Of a stretch of 61,466 bases of DNA, positions 1-10,601 are shown piece after piece; positions within the stretch are counted from its first letter, which is position 1; each line of letters opens with the position of its first letter. This stretch comes from an uncultured Pelagibacteraceae bacterium. Its GTDB lineage: Bacteria > Pseudomonadota > Alphaproteobacteria > Pelagibacterales > Pelagibacteraceae. The notes under the pieces were generated by a model. That model saw only the letters and a list, made by a program, of their open reading frames with translations, ran no database searches and was not told the DNA's origin. The stretch lies in the NCBI GenBank assembly GCA_902515625.1, contig CABXVD010000002.1:1-61466 (forward strand), read 5' to 3'. The position numbers and the translations under genes are program-made.

Positions 1-49
1 ATTTGATATATTTTTTAACATGCCATGTTATACTTCAACAATTAACGGT

Positions 50-829
50 ATGGAAATTAATATAAATTGTGATTTAGGTGAAAAATCAAAACACCATTCA
101 AATATATATGATCCAGATTTACTTGAAATAGTAAATTCTGCTAACGTAGCTTGCGGATTTCACGCTGGAGATAGTCAATCAATGAATGAAGTAGTTCAAA
201 TATCAAAAAAAAATGGAGTTAGTATTGGTGCTCATCCATCATTCAATGATCCAGAAAATTTTGGAAGACAAAGAATTAATCTCGCATCAAAGGAAGTGAG
301 GCAATTAATCATTGATCAATATGAAATTCTTCAAAAGATTGCTCAAGATCATGGAGAAAATGTTACTCACATAAAACCACACGGTGCTTTAAATAATATG
401 GCTTGTGAAGATTTTGAATTAGCAAAAACCATTGCAAAAGTAATAAATGAAATAAACAAAGATCTGATTTATTTAGTTCCAACTGGATCTAAAATGGAGG
501 AAGCAGGCAAAAAACTAAATATGCGCATAGCATGTGAGATATTTGCTGATAGAAATTATGAGGATGATGGAAATTTAGTTTCAAGAAAAAAACCGAATGC
601 TCTAATTACCGACCCAGAAGAAGCCAAAAAGCACGTTTTAAACATGGTTAAAAATCAGTCACTTAATTGTCACAGTGGAAAGCAGATAGCTTGTGAAATA
701 GACTCTGTATGTATACATGGAGATAATATTAATTCATTATCTACGGCTAAATCAATAAGAGATAATCTGATAGAAAGTGGATTGTTATTAAAACCTTTAA
801 ATATGATGGAGAAATTTAAAAATGATTAA
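50..829 (+). CDS. pxpA: LamB/YcsF family protein (5-oxoprolinase subunit A, PxpA-like)
   Basis: Translation MEININCDLGEKS...NVACGFHAGD...GAHPSFND...IKPHGALNN matches the family pattern; start moved to the internal Met at 50. Confidence 0.85.
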   Translation: MEININCDLGEKSKHHSNIYDPDLLEIVNSANVACGFHAGDSQSMNEVVQISKKNGVSIGAHPSFNDPENFGRQRINLASKEVRQLIIDQYEILQKIAQDHGENVTHIKPHGALNNMACEDFELAKTIAKVINEINKDLIYLVPTGSKMEEAGKKLNMRIACEIFADRNYEDDGNLVSRKKPNALITDPEEAKKHVLNMVKNQSLNCHSGKQIACEIDSVCIHGDNINSLSTAKSIRDNLIESGLLLKPLNMMEKFKND

Positions 830-1307
830 AAAAATATTCTTAATTTTATTTTTAGCATTACTTACAACAAATTCTTTTTCAGCAGGATCAGATTCTACTT
901 CATCAAAAGTAAAATCAAACTATGATAAAGCAGTTGAGTCAATTAAGTTTGCAAAAAAATATGAGGCAAAGGGAAATCTTGAAAAGGCAAAAAAAAGATA
1001 TGCTAAGGCTCAAATGTTACTATTAAAATCAAACTCAGAAAAACCTAACAAACCTGATACTTTAAATTATCTAGGCTTCACGACTAGAAAACTTGGGGAC
1101 TATGAAAATGGTGAAAAATATTATTTACAGGGTTTAGAAATTGAACCAAGTCATATAGGTATAAATGAGTATCTGGGTGAATTATATGTTGCAACAAACA
1201 GATTAAATTTAGCAAATGAAAGGTTAAAGATACTGGAAAGCTGTAACTGTAAAGAATATACTCAGTTAAAAGACGTTATTGATGGCACTAAAAAATCGAA
1301 GTACTAA
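822..1307 (+). CDS. Exported TPR-repeat protein
   Basis: N-terminal signal peptide (MIKKIFLILFLALLTTNSFSA) and TPR-like repeats (LNYLGFTTRKLGDYENGEKYYLQGLEIEP). Confidence 0.7.
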   Translation: MIKKIFLILFLALLTTNSFSAGSDSTSSKVKSNYDKAVESIKFAKKYEAKGNLEKAKKRYAKAQMLLLKSNSEKPNKPDTLNYLGFTTRKLGDYENGEKYYLQGLEIEPSHIGINEYLGELYVATNRLNLANERLKILESCNCKEYTQLKDVIDGTKKSKY

Positions 1308-1406
1308 TTTTTACACTCGAAGCATAAAATTAAGCCGATAGTGAACTTAATGGCTTGAAATAGTATTTATTGAAAAATTCATAAATTAAAATATTATTAA
1401 ATAATA

Positions 1407-2018
1407 TTGATTGAAGAACTCTTAATTTTAACAAATATTATATTTATAACCATAATATTAACTGCAGATAACGCTGTAATAGTTGGTTCAATCGCATCAA
1501 ATTTTGTTCCAAAAAATAGAAAACAAATAATTATGTGGGGCGTAATAGGAGCTTTTGTTTTTAAAATCTTTTTCGCAGTATTCGCAACTTTTTTATTTGA
1601 ATTTTATTTTATAAAAATTTTAGGTGGTTTATTATTAATTTGGATAGTTAATGATCTTAGAAAAGATTTATTAGATATTAAAAAAATAAAGCCTACTGCA
1701 AAAAAAGGGAAGGAACCTTCGTATATAAGCAGTATTGGTAAAGTTTTATTTGCAGATATCATGATTAGTTTTGATAATGTTATAGGTGTTGTGGCGGCTG
1801 CAAAAGGATATTTTGGATTTATGATATTTGGGCTAATGTTATCTGTTGTTCTTACCGGTGCTTTAGCTACATATATGGCAAACTATATTCAAAAACACAT
1901 GTGGATTGCTTACGTTGGTTTGGTATTTATTTTATTAGTTGGACTACAGCTGGTAATTGGTGGATTGGTAGATTTAGAAATACTGAATATTAATGAGGAA
2001 TTTAAGAAATATTTTTAG
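1407..2018 (+). CDS. TerC/YjbE family integral membrane protein
   Basis: Hydrophobic segments with TADNAVIVGSIAS and ISFDNVIGVVAAAKG motifs typical of TerC-family proteins; TTG start. Confidence 0.75.
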   Translation: MIEELLILTNIIFITIILTADNAVIVGSIASNFVPKNRKQIIMWGVIGAFVFKIFFAVFATFLFEFYFIKILGGLLLIWIVNDLRKDLLDIKKIKPTAKKGKEPSYISSIGKVLFADIMISFDNVIGVVAAAKGYFGFMIFGLMLSVVLTGALATYMANYIQKHMWIAYVGLVFILLVGLQLVIGGLVDLEILNINEEFKKYF

Positions 2019-2792
2019 TTAATAAGAGTGTTTTTTTAAAGGAAATTTCTTACTTCTCACTTCTCTCGCATAAGTTGATACAGCTTTGGAAATCTCTTTT
2101 CTTATGTTTGTGTATTTTTTTATAAATCTAACATTAATTGGATTTAAGCCAATTAAGTCATCAAAAACTAAAATTTGCCCGTCACAATTATTTGAGGCTC
2201 CTATACCAATGGTTGGGATTTTGATTTGTTTTGTAATAGCCTTTGCTAAAGATCTTTCTATGCATTCTAATACCATTGAAAAAACACCTGCAGTTTCTAG
2301 TAATTTTGCTTCTTTTAAAATTTTTTCTCTTTCATAGTTCTTTTTACCCTTAAACTTAAAATTCTTTGCTGATTGTGGAAGAAGTCCCAAATGACCCATA
2401 ATAGGAATATTATTTTTTACTAAATTTCTAATAATTTTGTATATTTTTTTTCCACCTTCTAATTTTAAAGCATCACATTTAGTTTTGGACATTATTTTTT
2501 TTGCATTCTTAAGTGCCTCTTTAGAATTTCGATAAGTGTTATAGGGCATATCAACTACCATCAAACTTTTTTTAACTCCTAATCTCACACTTTTAGAATG
2601 TTCGATCATTGTATCTAATGAAACTTCTCTTGTTGATTTATAATTATATAAAACGGACCCAAGTGAGTCACCAACAAGAACAATATCGCAGTAGTTATCT
2701 AGGATTTCTACTACATTTTTAGAATAGGCAGATAAACTTACTATTTTAGTTTTATTTTTTTTTCTAATTATGGATAATATTTTTTTATTCAT
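2019..2792 (-). CDS. panB: 3-methyl-2-oxobutanoate hydroxymethyltransferase
   Basis: VGDSLGSVLYNY, VVDMPYNTY, GHLGLLPQS, GIGASNNCDGQILVFDDLIGL motifs. Confidence 0.9.
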   Translation of the reverse strand: MNKKILSIIRKKNKTKIVSLSAYSKNVVEILDNYCDIVLVGDSLGSVLYNYKSTREVSLDTMIEHSKSVRLGVKKSLMVVDMPYNTYRNSKEALKNAKKIMSKTKCDALKLEGGKKIYKIIRNLVKNNIPIMGHLGLLPQSAKNFKFKGKKNYEREKILKEAKLLETAGVFSMVLECIERSLAKAITKQIKIPTIGIGASNNCDGQILVFDDLIGLNPINVRFIKKYTNIRKEISKAVSTYAREVRSKKFPLKKHSY

Positions 2793-2796
2793 TGGC

Positions 2797-3222
2797 TTAC
2801 CAAGAGCCAGTATTCTCCATAGAAACCCAGGGTTCTTTGGGCTCTAGGCTTCCCTCTTGAAGGATTTCAATAGAAATCTTATCTGGAGATCTGACAAATG
2901 CCATGTGACCATCTCTTGGTGGTCTACTTATAGTGTAGCCCATATCTATTAATCTTTTACAAGTTTCATAAATGTTATCTACTCGGTAAGCGAGATGACC
3001 AAAATTTCTTGATCCTTCTCCCAATTCGTCTCCATCCCAATTATAAGTTAATTCAATTTCAGCTTTCTCGTCATTAGGTGCAGCAAGAAAAATAAGTGTA
3101 TATCTTCCCTTTTCATCTTCCATTCTTCTTGTTTCTTTAAGCCCAAGGCCTTCACAAAAAAATCTTAAAGATTCGTCAACATCTTTAATTCTAATCATTG
3201 TATGTAAATATTTCATAAACAT
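2797..3222 (-). CDS. gloA: Lactoylglutathione lyase (glyoxalase I)
   Basis: MIRIKDVDESLRFFCEGLGLKETRR...HLAYRVDNIYETC glyoxalase fold pattern. Confidence 0.8.
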   Translation of the reverse strand: MFMKYLHTMIRIKDVDESLRFFCEGLGLKETRRMEDEKGRYTLIFLAAPNDEKAEIELTYNWDGDELGEGSRNFGHLAYRVDNIYETCKRLIDMGYTISRPPRDGHMAFVRSPDKISIEILQEGSLEPKEPWVSMENTGSW

Positions 3223-3238
3223 ACTTTATAGATTAAAA

Positions 3239-4801
3239 CTACTCTAATTCAATAGTGCTTGGAGGTTTTGATGTAACATCATAAACAACTCTATTTATCC
3301 CTCTTATGCTATTAACTATTTTATTAGAAATAGTTTGCATAAAGGACTTTCTAAATTCAAAAAAATCTGCTGTCATTCCATCTTCTGACGTAATTGCTCT
3401 TAAAAGACATAAATATTCATAAGTGCGATTATCACCCATCACACCCACCGTTTTAACAGGAAGCAAAGCAGCATATGCCTGCCAAATTTTATGATAAAGT
3501 CCATGTTCCCTTAATGCTTGTATAAAGTAATAATCAGCTTCCTTTAAAATTTTTATTTTTTCATTGGTAATAACTCCTGGCATTCTGATTGCTAAACCAG
3601 GGCCTGGAAAAGGATGTCTTGAGATAATTTCTTTACTTAATTTTAATTCTAAGCCTAATTTCCTAACCTCATCTTTAAACAAAAACTTTAACGGCTCAAC
3701 AAGTTTTAAGTTCATTTTTTTTGGAAGGCCACCAACGTTATGATGAGATTTTATTTTTGAAGTCTGACTGCCAGTAACAGATTTACTTTCAATCAGATCG
3801 GGATAAAGTGTACCTTGAGCCAAAAATTTAACATTTTTGATTTTTTTAGCATATCGTTCAAAAATTTTTATAAATAAATTTCCAATTATTTTTCTTTTTT
3901 TTTCAGGATCAGAAACATTTTTTAACTTTCCTAGAAACTCCTTTTCTGCATTTACGTAGATAAGGTTCATTTTTAATCTTTTCTTAAAAGTTCGAACTAC
4001 TTGAGTTTCCTCATTTTTTCTTAAAAGGCCTGTATTAACAAAAATACAATATAGTTTCTTACCAATTGATTTATTTAATAATTGGGCAACGACACTACTA
4101 TCTACTCCTCCGGATAAAGCACAAATAACTTTATGGGTACCTACTTGATCTCTTACTTCGTTGATTAGTTTTATTTTTTGATCTCTTGAAGACCAGTTTT
4201 TTTTAACTTTACATATTAAAAATACAAAATTACTAATTAATTTTTTTCCATTTTCGGTATGAGTAACCTCTGGATGAAATTGTACTCCATAAAATTTTTT
4301 TGATTTATTTTCAACTATGGCATATTTTGAATTTGTACTAGATGCAACAACCTGAAAATTTTTTGGAAGTTTGGATACTTGATCTGCGTGACTCATCCAA
4401 ACTTTATTATTTTTTTTCATGTTATAGAAATTTTTTGTTAAAAGGCTATCTCTTTTTCTAAAAATATTAGCTAAACCAAATTCACGATGCTTTGATTGTT
4501 TTACTCTCCCACCATTTAATTTTGATAAAATTTGGTGACCAAAACAAATTCCTAAAATTGGTATATTCAGTTCTAGTATTGTTTTATCAAATGAGTATTT
4601 GTTAATCTGGTAAACATTTAAAGGACCACCAGACAAAATAATTCCTCTTACACTTTGATTAATATCACTGGTTCTAATTTTTTTATGACTTACAATTTCA
4701 GAAAAAACCCCAAGTTCTCGGATTCTTCTTGCGATTAATTGAGTAAATTGAGAACCAAAATCTATGATTACAACTTTATCAAGATTTGTATCAAGACTCA
4801 T
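3239..4801 (-). CDS. guaA: GMP synthase (glutamine-hydrolysing)
   Basis: GATase motif [10 protein letters not shown]-loop [11 protein letters not shown]-terminal TSKPPSTIE(L)E. Confidence 0.95.
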   Translation of the reverse strand: MSLDTNLDKVVIIDFGSQFTQLIARRIRELGVFSEIVSHKKIRTSDINQSVRGIILSGGPLNVYQINKYSFDKTILELNIPILGICFGHQILSKLNGGRVKQSKHREFGLANIFRKRDSLLTKNFYNMKKNNKVWMSHADQVSKLPKNFQVVASSTNSKYAIVENKSKKFYGVQFHPEVTHTENGKKLISNFVFLICKVKKNWSSRDQKIKLINEVRDQVGTHKVICALSGGVDSSVVAQLLNKSIGKKLYCIFVNTGLLRKNEETQVVRTFKKRLKMNLIYVNAEKEFLGKLKNVSDPEKKRKIIGNLFIKIFERYAKKIKNVKFLAQGTLYPDLIESKSVTGSQTSKIKSHHNVGGLPKKMNLKLVEPLKFLFKDEVRKLGLELKLSKEIISRHPFPGPGLAIRMPGVITNEKIKILKEADYYFIQALREHGLYHKIWQAYAALLPVKTVGVMGDNRTYEYLCLLRAITSEDGMTADFFEFRKSFMQTISNKIVNSIRGINRVVYDVTSKPPSTIELE

Positions 4802-5228
4802 TTTTTGGATCTATATTTTTCAATGACTCTTTGATTTCCCGATTTTCATCACATAAATTTTTGCAAACTTTCGAAAATGTATCAGACAGATTTTTAACTT
4901 TGTCATAATTTGATTGTTCAATTGCTATTTTCATCATCATTAACATAGCTTCCTCATTATCAGGCTCAATAAGAAGAGCAGTTTCTAAATTGTACTCTTC
5001 TTTTCTTTGATTTTCTTCATGATTGTAAATTTTGGCAAGATATAAATATGAATTAGCATCTTTAGGATTAAAAACTATATTTCTTTCAAACAAAAAAAGT
5101 GCATCTTGATATTTTTCTTTTTCATATAATTTTAAAGCTTTTTTGAAAAAATTTTCTTTACTAAAAGTTTTTGTGTTAAATGAGAAGAATAATACTATAA
5201 CAAAAATTAATTTTAAAATTTTACTCAT
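4791..5228 (-). CDS. Exported TPR-repeat protein
   Basis: Signal peptide and TPR-like repeats; overlaps guaA start by about 11 nt. Confidence 0.65.
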   Translation of the reverse strand: MSKILKLIFVIVLFFSFNTKTFSKENFFKKALKLYEKEKYQDALFLFERNIVFNPKDANSYLYLAKIYNHEENQRKEEYNLETALLIEPDNEEAMLMMMKIAIEQSNYDKVKNLSDTFSKVCKNLCDENREIKESLKNIDPKNES

Positions 5229-6304
5229 TAGTATTTGCTATCATTTTTAATCACATCAACATTGTGAACCATACTTTCATAAAAACCTGCTTTTGTAATT
5301 TTTACGAAGTGAGGTTTGTTTCTTAGTCTAATAATATTTTTTGACCCTAAATATCCCATAGAAGATTTTAAGCCACCAATTAATTTATAAATAATACTTC
5401 CAACGTCTCCTTTGTATTTTACAAAACCTTCAACACCTTCGGGTACGTATTTAGATACGTCTTTTTGTTTTTTTTGAAAATATCTATCTGCTGAGCCTTT
5501 GTTCATGGCACCTACTGAACCCATTCCACGAAAACTTTTATATAATTTTCCATTTTTTTTAATTAATTTTCCAGGCGTTTCATTTGTTCCTGCAAATAAC
5601 GATCCTATCATTACAGCATCTGCTCCACCTGCAAATGCTTTTGCTAAATCACCAGAATATTTTATTCCTCCATCAGAAATTATCTTAACTTTTTTATTTT
5701 TAATTCCGTTTCTCACTGACAAAATTGCACTAAGTTGAGGAACTCCAATGCCTGCAACCAATCTAGTAGTACAAATAGAGCCCGGACCAATCCCAACTTT
5801 AATTATGTCTACTCCTAATTTAATTAAGAATTTTGCAGCCTCTGGTGTTGCAATATTGCCCGCACATAAAGCGATTTTATTATTTTTTGTTTTTTTTATA
5901 TATTTAATTATTTCTCCAACTTTTCTTGTGTGCCCATGTGCTGTGTCCACTACAATTAAATCAACACCCTCTTTAATAATTTCTTTTGCCCTAGTAAATT
6001 CTTTTTCAGATGCTCCTACAGCAGCTCCAACTTTTAAGGAAAGTTTTTTAACTTTTCTAATTTCTGAAACTTGTGTTTTGATATCTAAGTTTCTATGGAT
6101 AACACCTATTCCGCCTGCTTTTGCAATAGCAATAGCCATTTTACTCTCAGTAACTGTGTCCATCGCAGATGATAAAAGTGGAATTTTTAGCTTAAGATTA
6201 CTAGTCAATGATACAGATGTATCAACCTCAGATGGAAGTATTTCTGAGTAATTTGGCGCTAGTGTTACATCGTCAAAGGTAAGTGCTTCTTTTATAGGAA
6301 CCAT
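5228..6304 (-). CDS. guaB: IMP dehydrogenase, short form lacking the CBS-pair module
   Basis: [50 protein letters not shown] motifs; 358 aa, with RKVKK joined directly to [10 protein letters not shown]. Confidence 0.93.
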   Translation of the reverse strand: MVPIKEALTFDDVTLAPNYSEILPSEVDTSVSLTSNLKLKIPLLSSAMDTVTESKMAIAIAKAGGIGVIHRNLDIKTQVSEIRKVKKLSLKVGAAVGASEKEFTRAKEIIKEGVDLIVVDTAHGHTRKVGEIIKYIKKTKNNKIALCAGNIATPEAAKFLIKLGVDIIKVGIGPGSICTTRLVAGIGVPQLSAILSVRNGIKNKKVKIISDGGIKYSGDLAKAFAGGADAVMIGSLFAGTNETPGKLIKKNGKLYKSFRGMGSVGAMNKGSADRYFQKKQKDVSKYVPEGVEGFVKYKGDVGSIIYKLIGGLKSSMGYLGSKNIIRLRNKPHFVKITKAGFYESMVHNVDVIKNDSKY

Positions 6305-6341
6305 AATCTTTTATATACGATTCCTTTTAAATTTAAAGTCT

Positions 6342-6953
6342 CTATCTAATTTTTCTACAAATAATAAAACTTTCTTTGGAATCTTTTCGACTAGACTTAG
6401 GTTTAAAAACCTTAACTTCTTTAAAAAACTTTTTACCCTCTGCGACTATTTCGTTAAAGGTTCCACCCATGAAAATCTTTGATATAAAATAACCATTTTC
6501 TTTAATCATTTCTTTAGCAAATGCCATTGCCTCTTTACAAAGTTCTCCTGTTTGAATTGAGTCAATATTCTTAATTCCTGTAGTATTTACAGCCATATCT
6601 GACAAAACTACATCAACTTTATTACTTAAATTATTTTTAATTTCTTCTTGTATTTTACTTTCCGTAAAATCACCTTGTATTTGAACGCTATTTCCAATCG
6701 GTTCCATTTTTTTAAGATCGATTGAAATAAGCTTTCCACTTTTAATAACTTTAGATGAATACTGAGACCAGCTACCAGGTGCTGCACCTATATCGATTAC
6801 TGATAATCCACCCTTAAATATTTTAAATTTTTCATCTATTTCAATTAATTTATATGCTGATCTTGCCCTATAGCCGTCAACTTTAGATTTTCTTACGTAG
6901 ATATCTCTTCTTTGTTTATTAATCCAATTTTTAGAAATTTTATTTTTTTTCAA
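6342..6953 (-). CDS. rlmE: 23S rRNA (uridine-2'-O-)-methyltransferase RlmE/FtsJ
   Basis: YRARSAYKLIEID..., DIGAAPGSWSQ SAM motif, SDMA(V)N motif. Confidence 0.88.
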   Translation of the reverse strand: MKKNKISKNWINKQRRDIYVRKSKVDGYRARSAYKLIEIDEKFKIFKGGLSVIDIGAAPGSWSQYSSKVIKSGKLISIDLKKMEPIGNSVQIQGDFTESKIQEEIKNNLSNKVDVVLSDMAVNTTGIKNIDSIQTGELCKEAMAFAKEMIKENGYFISKIFMGGTFNEIVAEGKKFFKEVKVFKPKSSRKDSKESFIICRKIR

Positions 6954-7856
6954 TTAATTATTATATCTTAGTTTTAAATCAATCAGGTCACCGTTGATTG
7001 TTTTTACTTTAGAAATGTAATTTTTATTTTTTCTAATTTGATCATTATTTTTACCAGCAAAATGAACAATACCAATCTCATGATTTGGAAGATAAGGTTC
7101 AACCAAAGTATTTCGTTTTTCATCAAATTTAAGAGCTTCAATTAATGTCCAGTTGCAATAAGCTGGCAAGATTTCGACATCTAATTCATCATAATAAATT
7201 GTTACATTCATTGCTATTTGCTCTGATCCCCATATTTTTCCAGAGTTTAACGCAATTTTTAAATTTTTTTGCCATACTTCCCAATGAGGTGCATTTAACT
7301 CTAATGCAAATACTCCAATATTTAAATGAGGTTTTAATGCTACTTGTCTTGCAATTTTTTCTGAAAAACCAGAAGATTTTGCATGCTTATAGTTTTGAGA
7401 TTTAATTTTAGCAAAACTTCCTAAAATCCATTCGGCTCTTAATACTCTTCCATATGCCCTATCTGCTGATGTTGCTATTGATAATTTATTGTTTTCACAT
7501 CCTCTTAAATATAAATCAATTGCTTCCCATGAATTCACCCATGCATCTGCATCTATCCATAAATATTTTTCATAATTTGGAAAATATTTAGGAAGAAAAG
7601 CCCTTGAGATTTGACTTTTTAACCATTCTTTACCTTTTACTTTTGATTGAGGAACTTCAATGTCCCAGTCTGCAGATTTAATTTGATCTACTTTAGAAGA
7701 TAAAGTTTTTTTTTGTTCCTCAGTTAATCCAGCATCTAGAATACAAATTGCAGTATTTTCACTCTCTTTAAACCTCTTAACTGAGTCTACAAGCTCTTCT
7801 AGCAATTCAAAATAATTGGAGTCTGCTAGTGAAATTATCACATTTTTCTTCATCAA
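6954..7856 (-). CDS. Putative GT-A type glycosyltransferase
   Basis: YLWIDADAWV DxD-type motif in a ~300 aa nucleotide-sugar transferase-like sequence. Confidence 0.5.
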   Translation of the reverse strand: MMKKNVIISLADSNYFELLEELVDSVKRFKESENTAICILDAGLTEEQKKTLSSKVDQIKSADWDIEVPQSKVKGKEWLKSQISRAFLPKYFPNYEKYLWIDADAWVNSWEAIDLYLRGCENNKLSIATSADRAYGRVLRAEWILGSFAKIKSQNYKHAKSSGFSEKIARQVALKPHLNIGVFALELNAPHWEVWQKNLKIALNSGKIWGSEQIAMNVTIYYDELDVEILPAYCNWTLIEALKFDEKRNTLVEPYLPNHEIGIVHFAGKNNDQIRKNKNYISKVKTINGDLIDLKLRYNN

Positions 7857-8659
7857 AGAATATCTTCTTGATCGTCATCTTCTTCTTTGAAATTTAGATC
7901 ATCATTTTGTTTTTTTAACTTTTGATAATGAAAATAACTTATCGGTAACATAGCTAAATAAACAATTGCACTTATAGCTATTACATTAAATGGATAAATT
8001 AATAGTAAACCAAAAAATAAAACTATGCCAAATAATAGAAAAATTGTTGTTTTTCTTTGTATTACTATTTTTTTCAATGAATAACTCGGGAACTTGCTTA
8101 TTAATAGTAATGAGGTCACAATAAAGAAGATTGGTACAACTACATTGTAATTAATTTGGGGGAATTCATAATTAGTTAAACTGAATATTAATGGTGTCAA
8201 AACTAAAATCCCACCTGCAGGGGATGGTACTCCTTCAAAAAAATTATCTCTCCATGAGGGGTCTTGACCAGTATTAACATTAAATCTTGCTAATCTTAAA
8301 GCAACACAAATCACATATATTAGACAAACTAACCAACCAAATCGACCTAAGGTATTAAGTTTCCAAAAATACATTATAAAAGCTGGTGCAACACCAAAAC
8401 TAATCATGTCGGTTAAAGAGTCTAATTCTTTTCCAACTTTTGAAGTCCCTTTAATTAATCTTGCAATTCGTCCATCCAATCCATCTATTACTGCCGCTAA
8501 GATTATAGCAACAACTGCAAATTCAAATCGTCCATCTAAAGCAAATCTAATTGAAGTTAATCCAATACAAACTCCGATTAATGTGAGCATGTTTGGTAAA
8601 ATTACTCTTGCATTTTTTCTGTCAGTAACAACTTTAAAATTGTTTTTTGGTTTTAACAT
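7853..8659 (-). CDS. pssA: CDP-diacylglycerol--serine O-phosphatidyltransferase
   Basis: CDP-alcohol phosphatidyltransferase motif DGLDGRIARLIKGTSKVGKELDSLTD; adjacent to psd. Confidence 0.9.
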   Translation of the reverse strand: MLKPKNNFKVVTDRKNARVILPNMLTLIGVCIGLTSIRFALDGRFEFAVVAIILAAVIDGLDGRIARLIKGTSKVGKELDSLTDMISFGVAPAFIMYFWKLNTLGRFGWLVCLIYVICVALRLARFNVNTGQDPSWRDNFFEGVPSPAGGILVLTPLIFSLTNYEFPQINYNVVVPIFFIVTSLLLISKFPSYSLKKIVIQRKTTIFLLFGIVLFFGLLLIYPFNVIAISAIVYLAMLPISYFHYQKLKKQNDDLNFKEEDDDQEDIL

Positions 8660-8661
8660 AA

Positions 8662-9309
8662 TTATTTTTTCGCCAATAAGGTCTCACCAGAAATTGCCGT
8701 TTGACCAACTTTTACAAGAGGTTCATAATTTTCATAATAAACATCTGCTCGGCTTCCAAATCTTATCATTCCAATTCTATCACCTTGACTTAGTTCTTGG
8801 TTTTTGTCTGTTTCACAAACAATTCTTCTTGCTACTAAACCTGCAATTTGAACCACTATTATATCATTGCCATGTGTGTCTTTAATTTTGTAATAATTTC
8901 TCTCATTATCTTCACTAGCTTTATCTAATGATGCATTAAAAAATTTTCCAGGTTTATATAATATGTCTTCAACTGTTCCTGAACAAGGAGTTCTATTTAC
9001 GTGACAGTCAAATACATTCATAAAAATACTAATTTTTTTGAATTTTTTATTTTCAAGACCAACTTCTTTTGGTCCATCTACCTCTTCAACTTTTATAACT
9101 TCACCATCAGCTGGACTTACAAGATAATCATCATCACCTATAATAATTCTATCAGGGTCCCTAAAAAAATAATAAACCCATATCGTTAACAACAAACCAA
9201 TTAAGCCTAAAAAATTGTTAATGATTAATAAAATAATAGTTATGAAGGCAGCAATAACTAAAAATTTATATCCCTCAGTATGAATTTTTGGAAATATCTT
9301 GGTAAACAT
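8662..9309 (-). CDS. psd: Phosphatidylserine decarboxylase (short form)
   Basis: YFFRDPDR, SPADG, FMNVFDCHVNR, and the RFGSRADVY self-cleavage site. Confidence 0.9.
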   Translation of the reverse strand: MFTKIFPKIHTEGYKFLVIAAFITIILLIINNFLGLIGLLLTIWVYYFFRDPDRIIIGDDDYLVSPADGEVIKVEEVDGPKEVGLENKKFKKISIFMNVFDCHVNRTPCSGTVEDILYKPGKFFNASLDKASEDNERNYYKIKDTHGNDIIVVQIAGLVARRIVCETDKNQELSQGDRIGMIRFGSRADVYYENYEPLVKVGQTAISGETLLAKK

Positions 9310-9386
9310 ATTCTTCTATTTGCTAATTTTTGATTAATATGTATATAAACCAATCAAATTCAATTAATAAGATAATTTTTATTTTA

Positions 9387-10601
9387 ATGAGTAAAATCAA
9401 GGTAAAAAACCCAGTCGTAGAGTTAGACGGCGATGAAATGACTCGAATTATATGGGAGTTCATTAAGAATAAACTTATCTTACCATATCTTGATCTGGGA
9501 ATTGAATATTATGATCTTGGTATGAAAAGCCGTGACAATACTGATGATCAAATCACAATAGACTCAGCAAATGCCATCAAAAAAATCGGTGTTGGCATTA
9601 AATGCGCAACTATTACGCCTGATGAAGCAAGAGTAGAAGAATTTGACCTAAAAAAAATGTGGAGGTCACCAAATGGGACAATCAGAAATATAATCGGAGG
9701 GACTGTATTTAGAGAACCTATTATTTGTAAAAATATACCAAAACTTGTTCCATCTTGGACAGATCCAGTAATTATAGGAAGACATGCTTTTGGAGACCAG
9801 TATAGAGCAACAGATTTTAAAGTGCCTGGTAAAGGAAAAATGGAAATTAAGTGGACATCAGAAGATGGAAAAGATGAAATTAAATATGAGGTATTTAATT
9901 TCACTGGTCCAGGAGTAGCACTTTCAATGTATAATTTAGATAAATCCATTCAAGATTTTGCAAGATCCTGTTTTAGTTATGGGTTAATTAAAAAATGGCC
10001 AGTTTACATGTCTACGAAAAATACAATTCTAAAACAATATGACGGTCGATTTAAAGATATATTCCAAGAAGTATTTGACAATGAATATAAAGAAGAATTT
10101 GATAAAAATAATTTAACTTATGAACATAGATTAATTGATGACATGGTTGCATGTGCAATGAAATGGAGTGGTAAATATATTTGGGCTTGTAAAAATTATG
10201 ACGGTGACGTTCAGTCTGATACTATGGCACAAGGTTATGGATCATTAGGATTGATGACCAGTACACTTCTTACTCCAGATGGAAAAATTATGGAAGCAGA
10301 AGCTGCTCATGGAACTGTAACCAGACACTATAGAATGCATCAACAAGGTAAAGAAACTTCAACAAATCCTATTGCATCAATTTTTGCTTGGACAAGAGGG
10401 CTAGCTCATAGAGGAAAACTTGATAATAATGATGAATTAATAAAATTTGCACAAACGATTGAAAAAGTTTGTATCGAGTGTGTTGAAAATGGAGCTATGA
10501 CAAAGGATCTAGCGATACTAATTGGTCCATCAAGTAAGTACTTAACAACTAATCAATTTTTAGATGAAATTGACGGTAATCTTAAAGCAAAATTAAATTA
10601 A
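9387..10601 (+). CDS. icd: NADP-dependent isocitrate dehydrogenase
   Basis: [30 protein letters not shown] motifs; start placed at the internal Met at 9387. Confidence 0.93.
   Translation: MSKIKVKNPVVELDGDEMTRIIWEFIKNKLILPYLDLGIEYYDLGMKSRDNTDDQITIDSANAIKKIGVGIKCATITPDEARVEEFDLKKMWRSPNGTIRNIIGGTVFREPIICKNIPKLVPSWTDPVIIGRHAFGDQYRATDFKVPGKGKMEIKWTSEDGKDEIKYEVFNFTGPGVALSMYNLDKSIQDFARSCFSYGLIKKWPVYMSTKNTILKQYDGRFKDIFQEVFDNEYKEEFDKNNLTYEHRLIDDMVACAMKWSGKYIWACKNYDGDVQSDTMAQGYGSLGLMTSTLLTPDGKIMEAEAAHGTVTRHYRMHQQGKETSTNPIASIFAWTRGLAHRGKLDNNDELIKFAQTIEKVCIECVENGAMTKDLAILIGPSSKYLTTNQFLDEIDGNLKAKLN

Noticed and set aside
1308-1406. AAGCC...GGCTT inverted repeat between the TPR and TerC genes
   Set aside because: Short 5-bp stem with a long AT-rich loop; not enough for an RNA or terminator call.
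5499-6251. Plus-strand ORFs of 79 and 167 aa opposite guaB
   Set aside because: Fully antisense to a strongly supported guaB; no independent coding evidence.
8406-8885. 159-aa plus-strand ORF
   Set aside because: Antisense across pssA and psd, both well supported.
9548-9949. 133-aa minus-strand ORF
   Set aside because: Antisense to icd.
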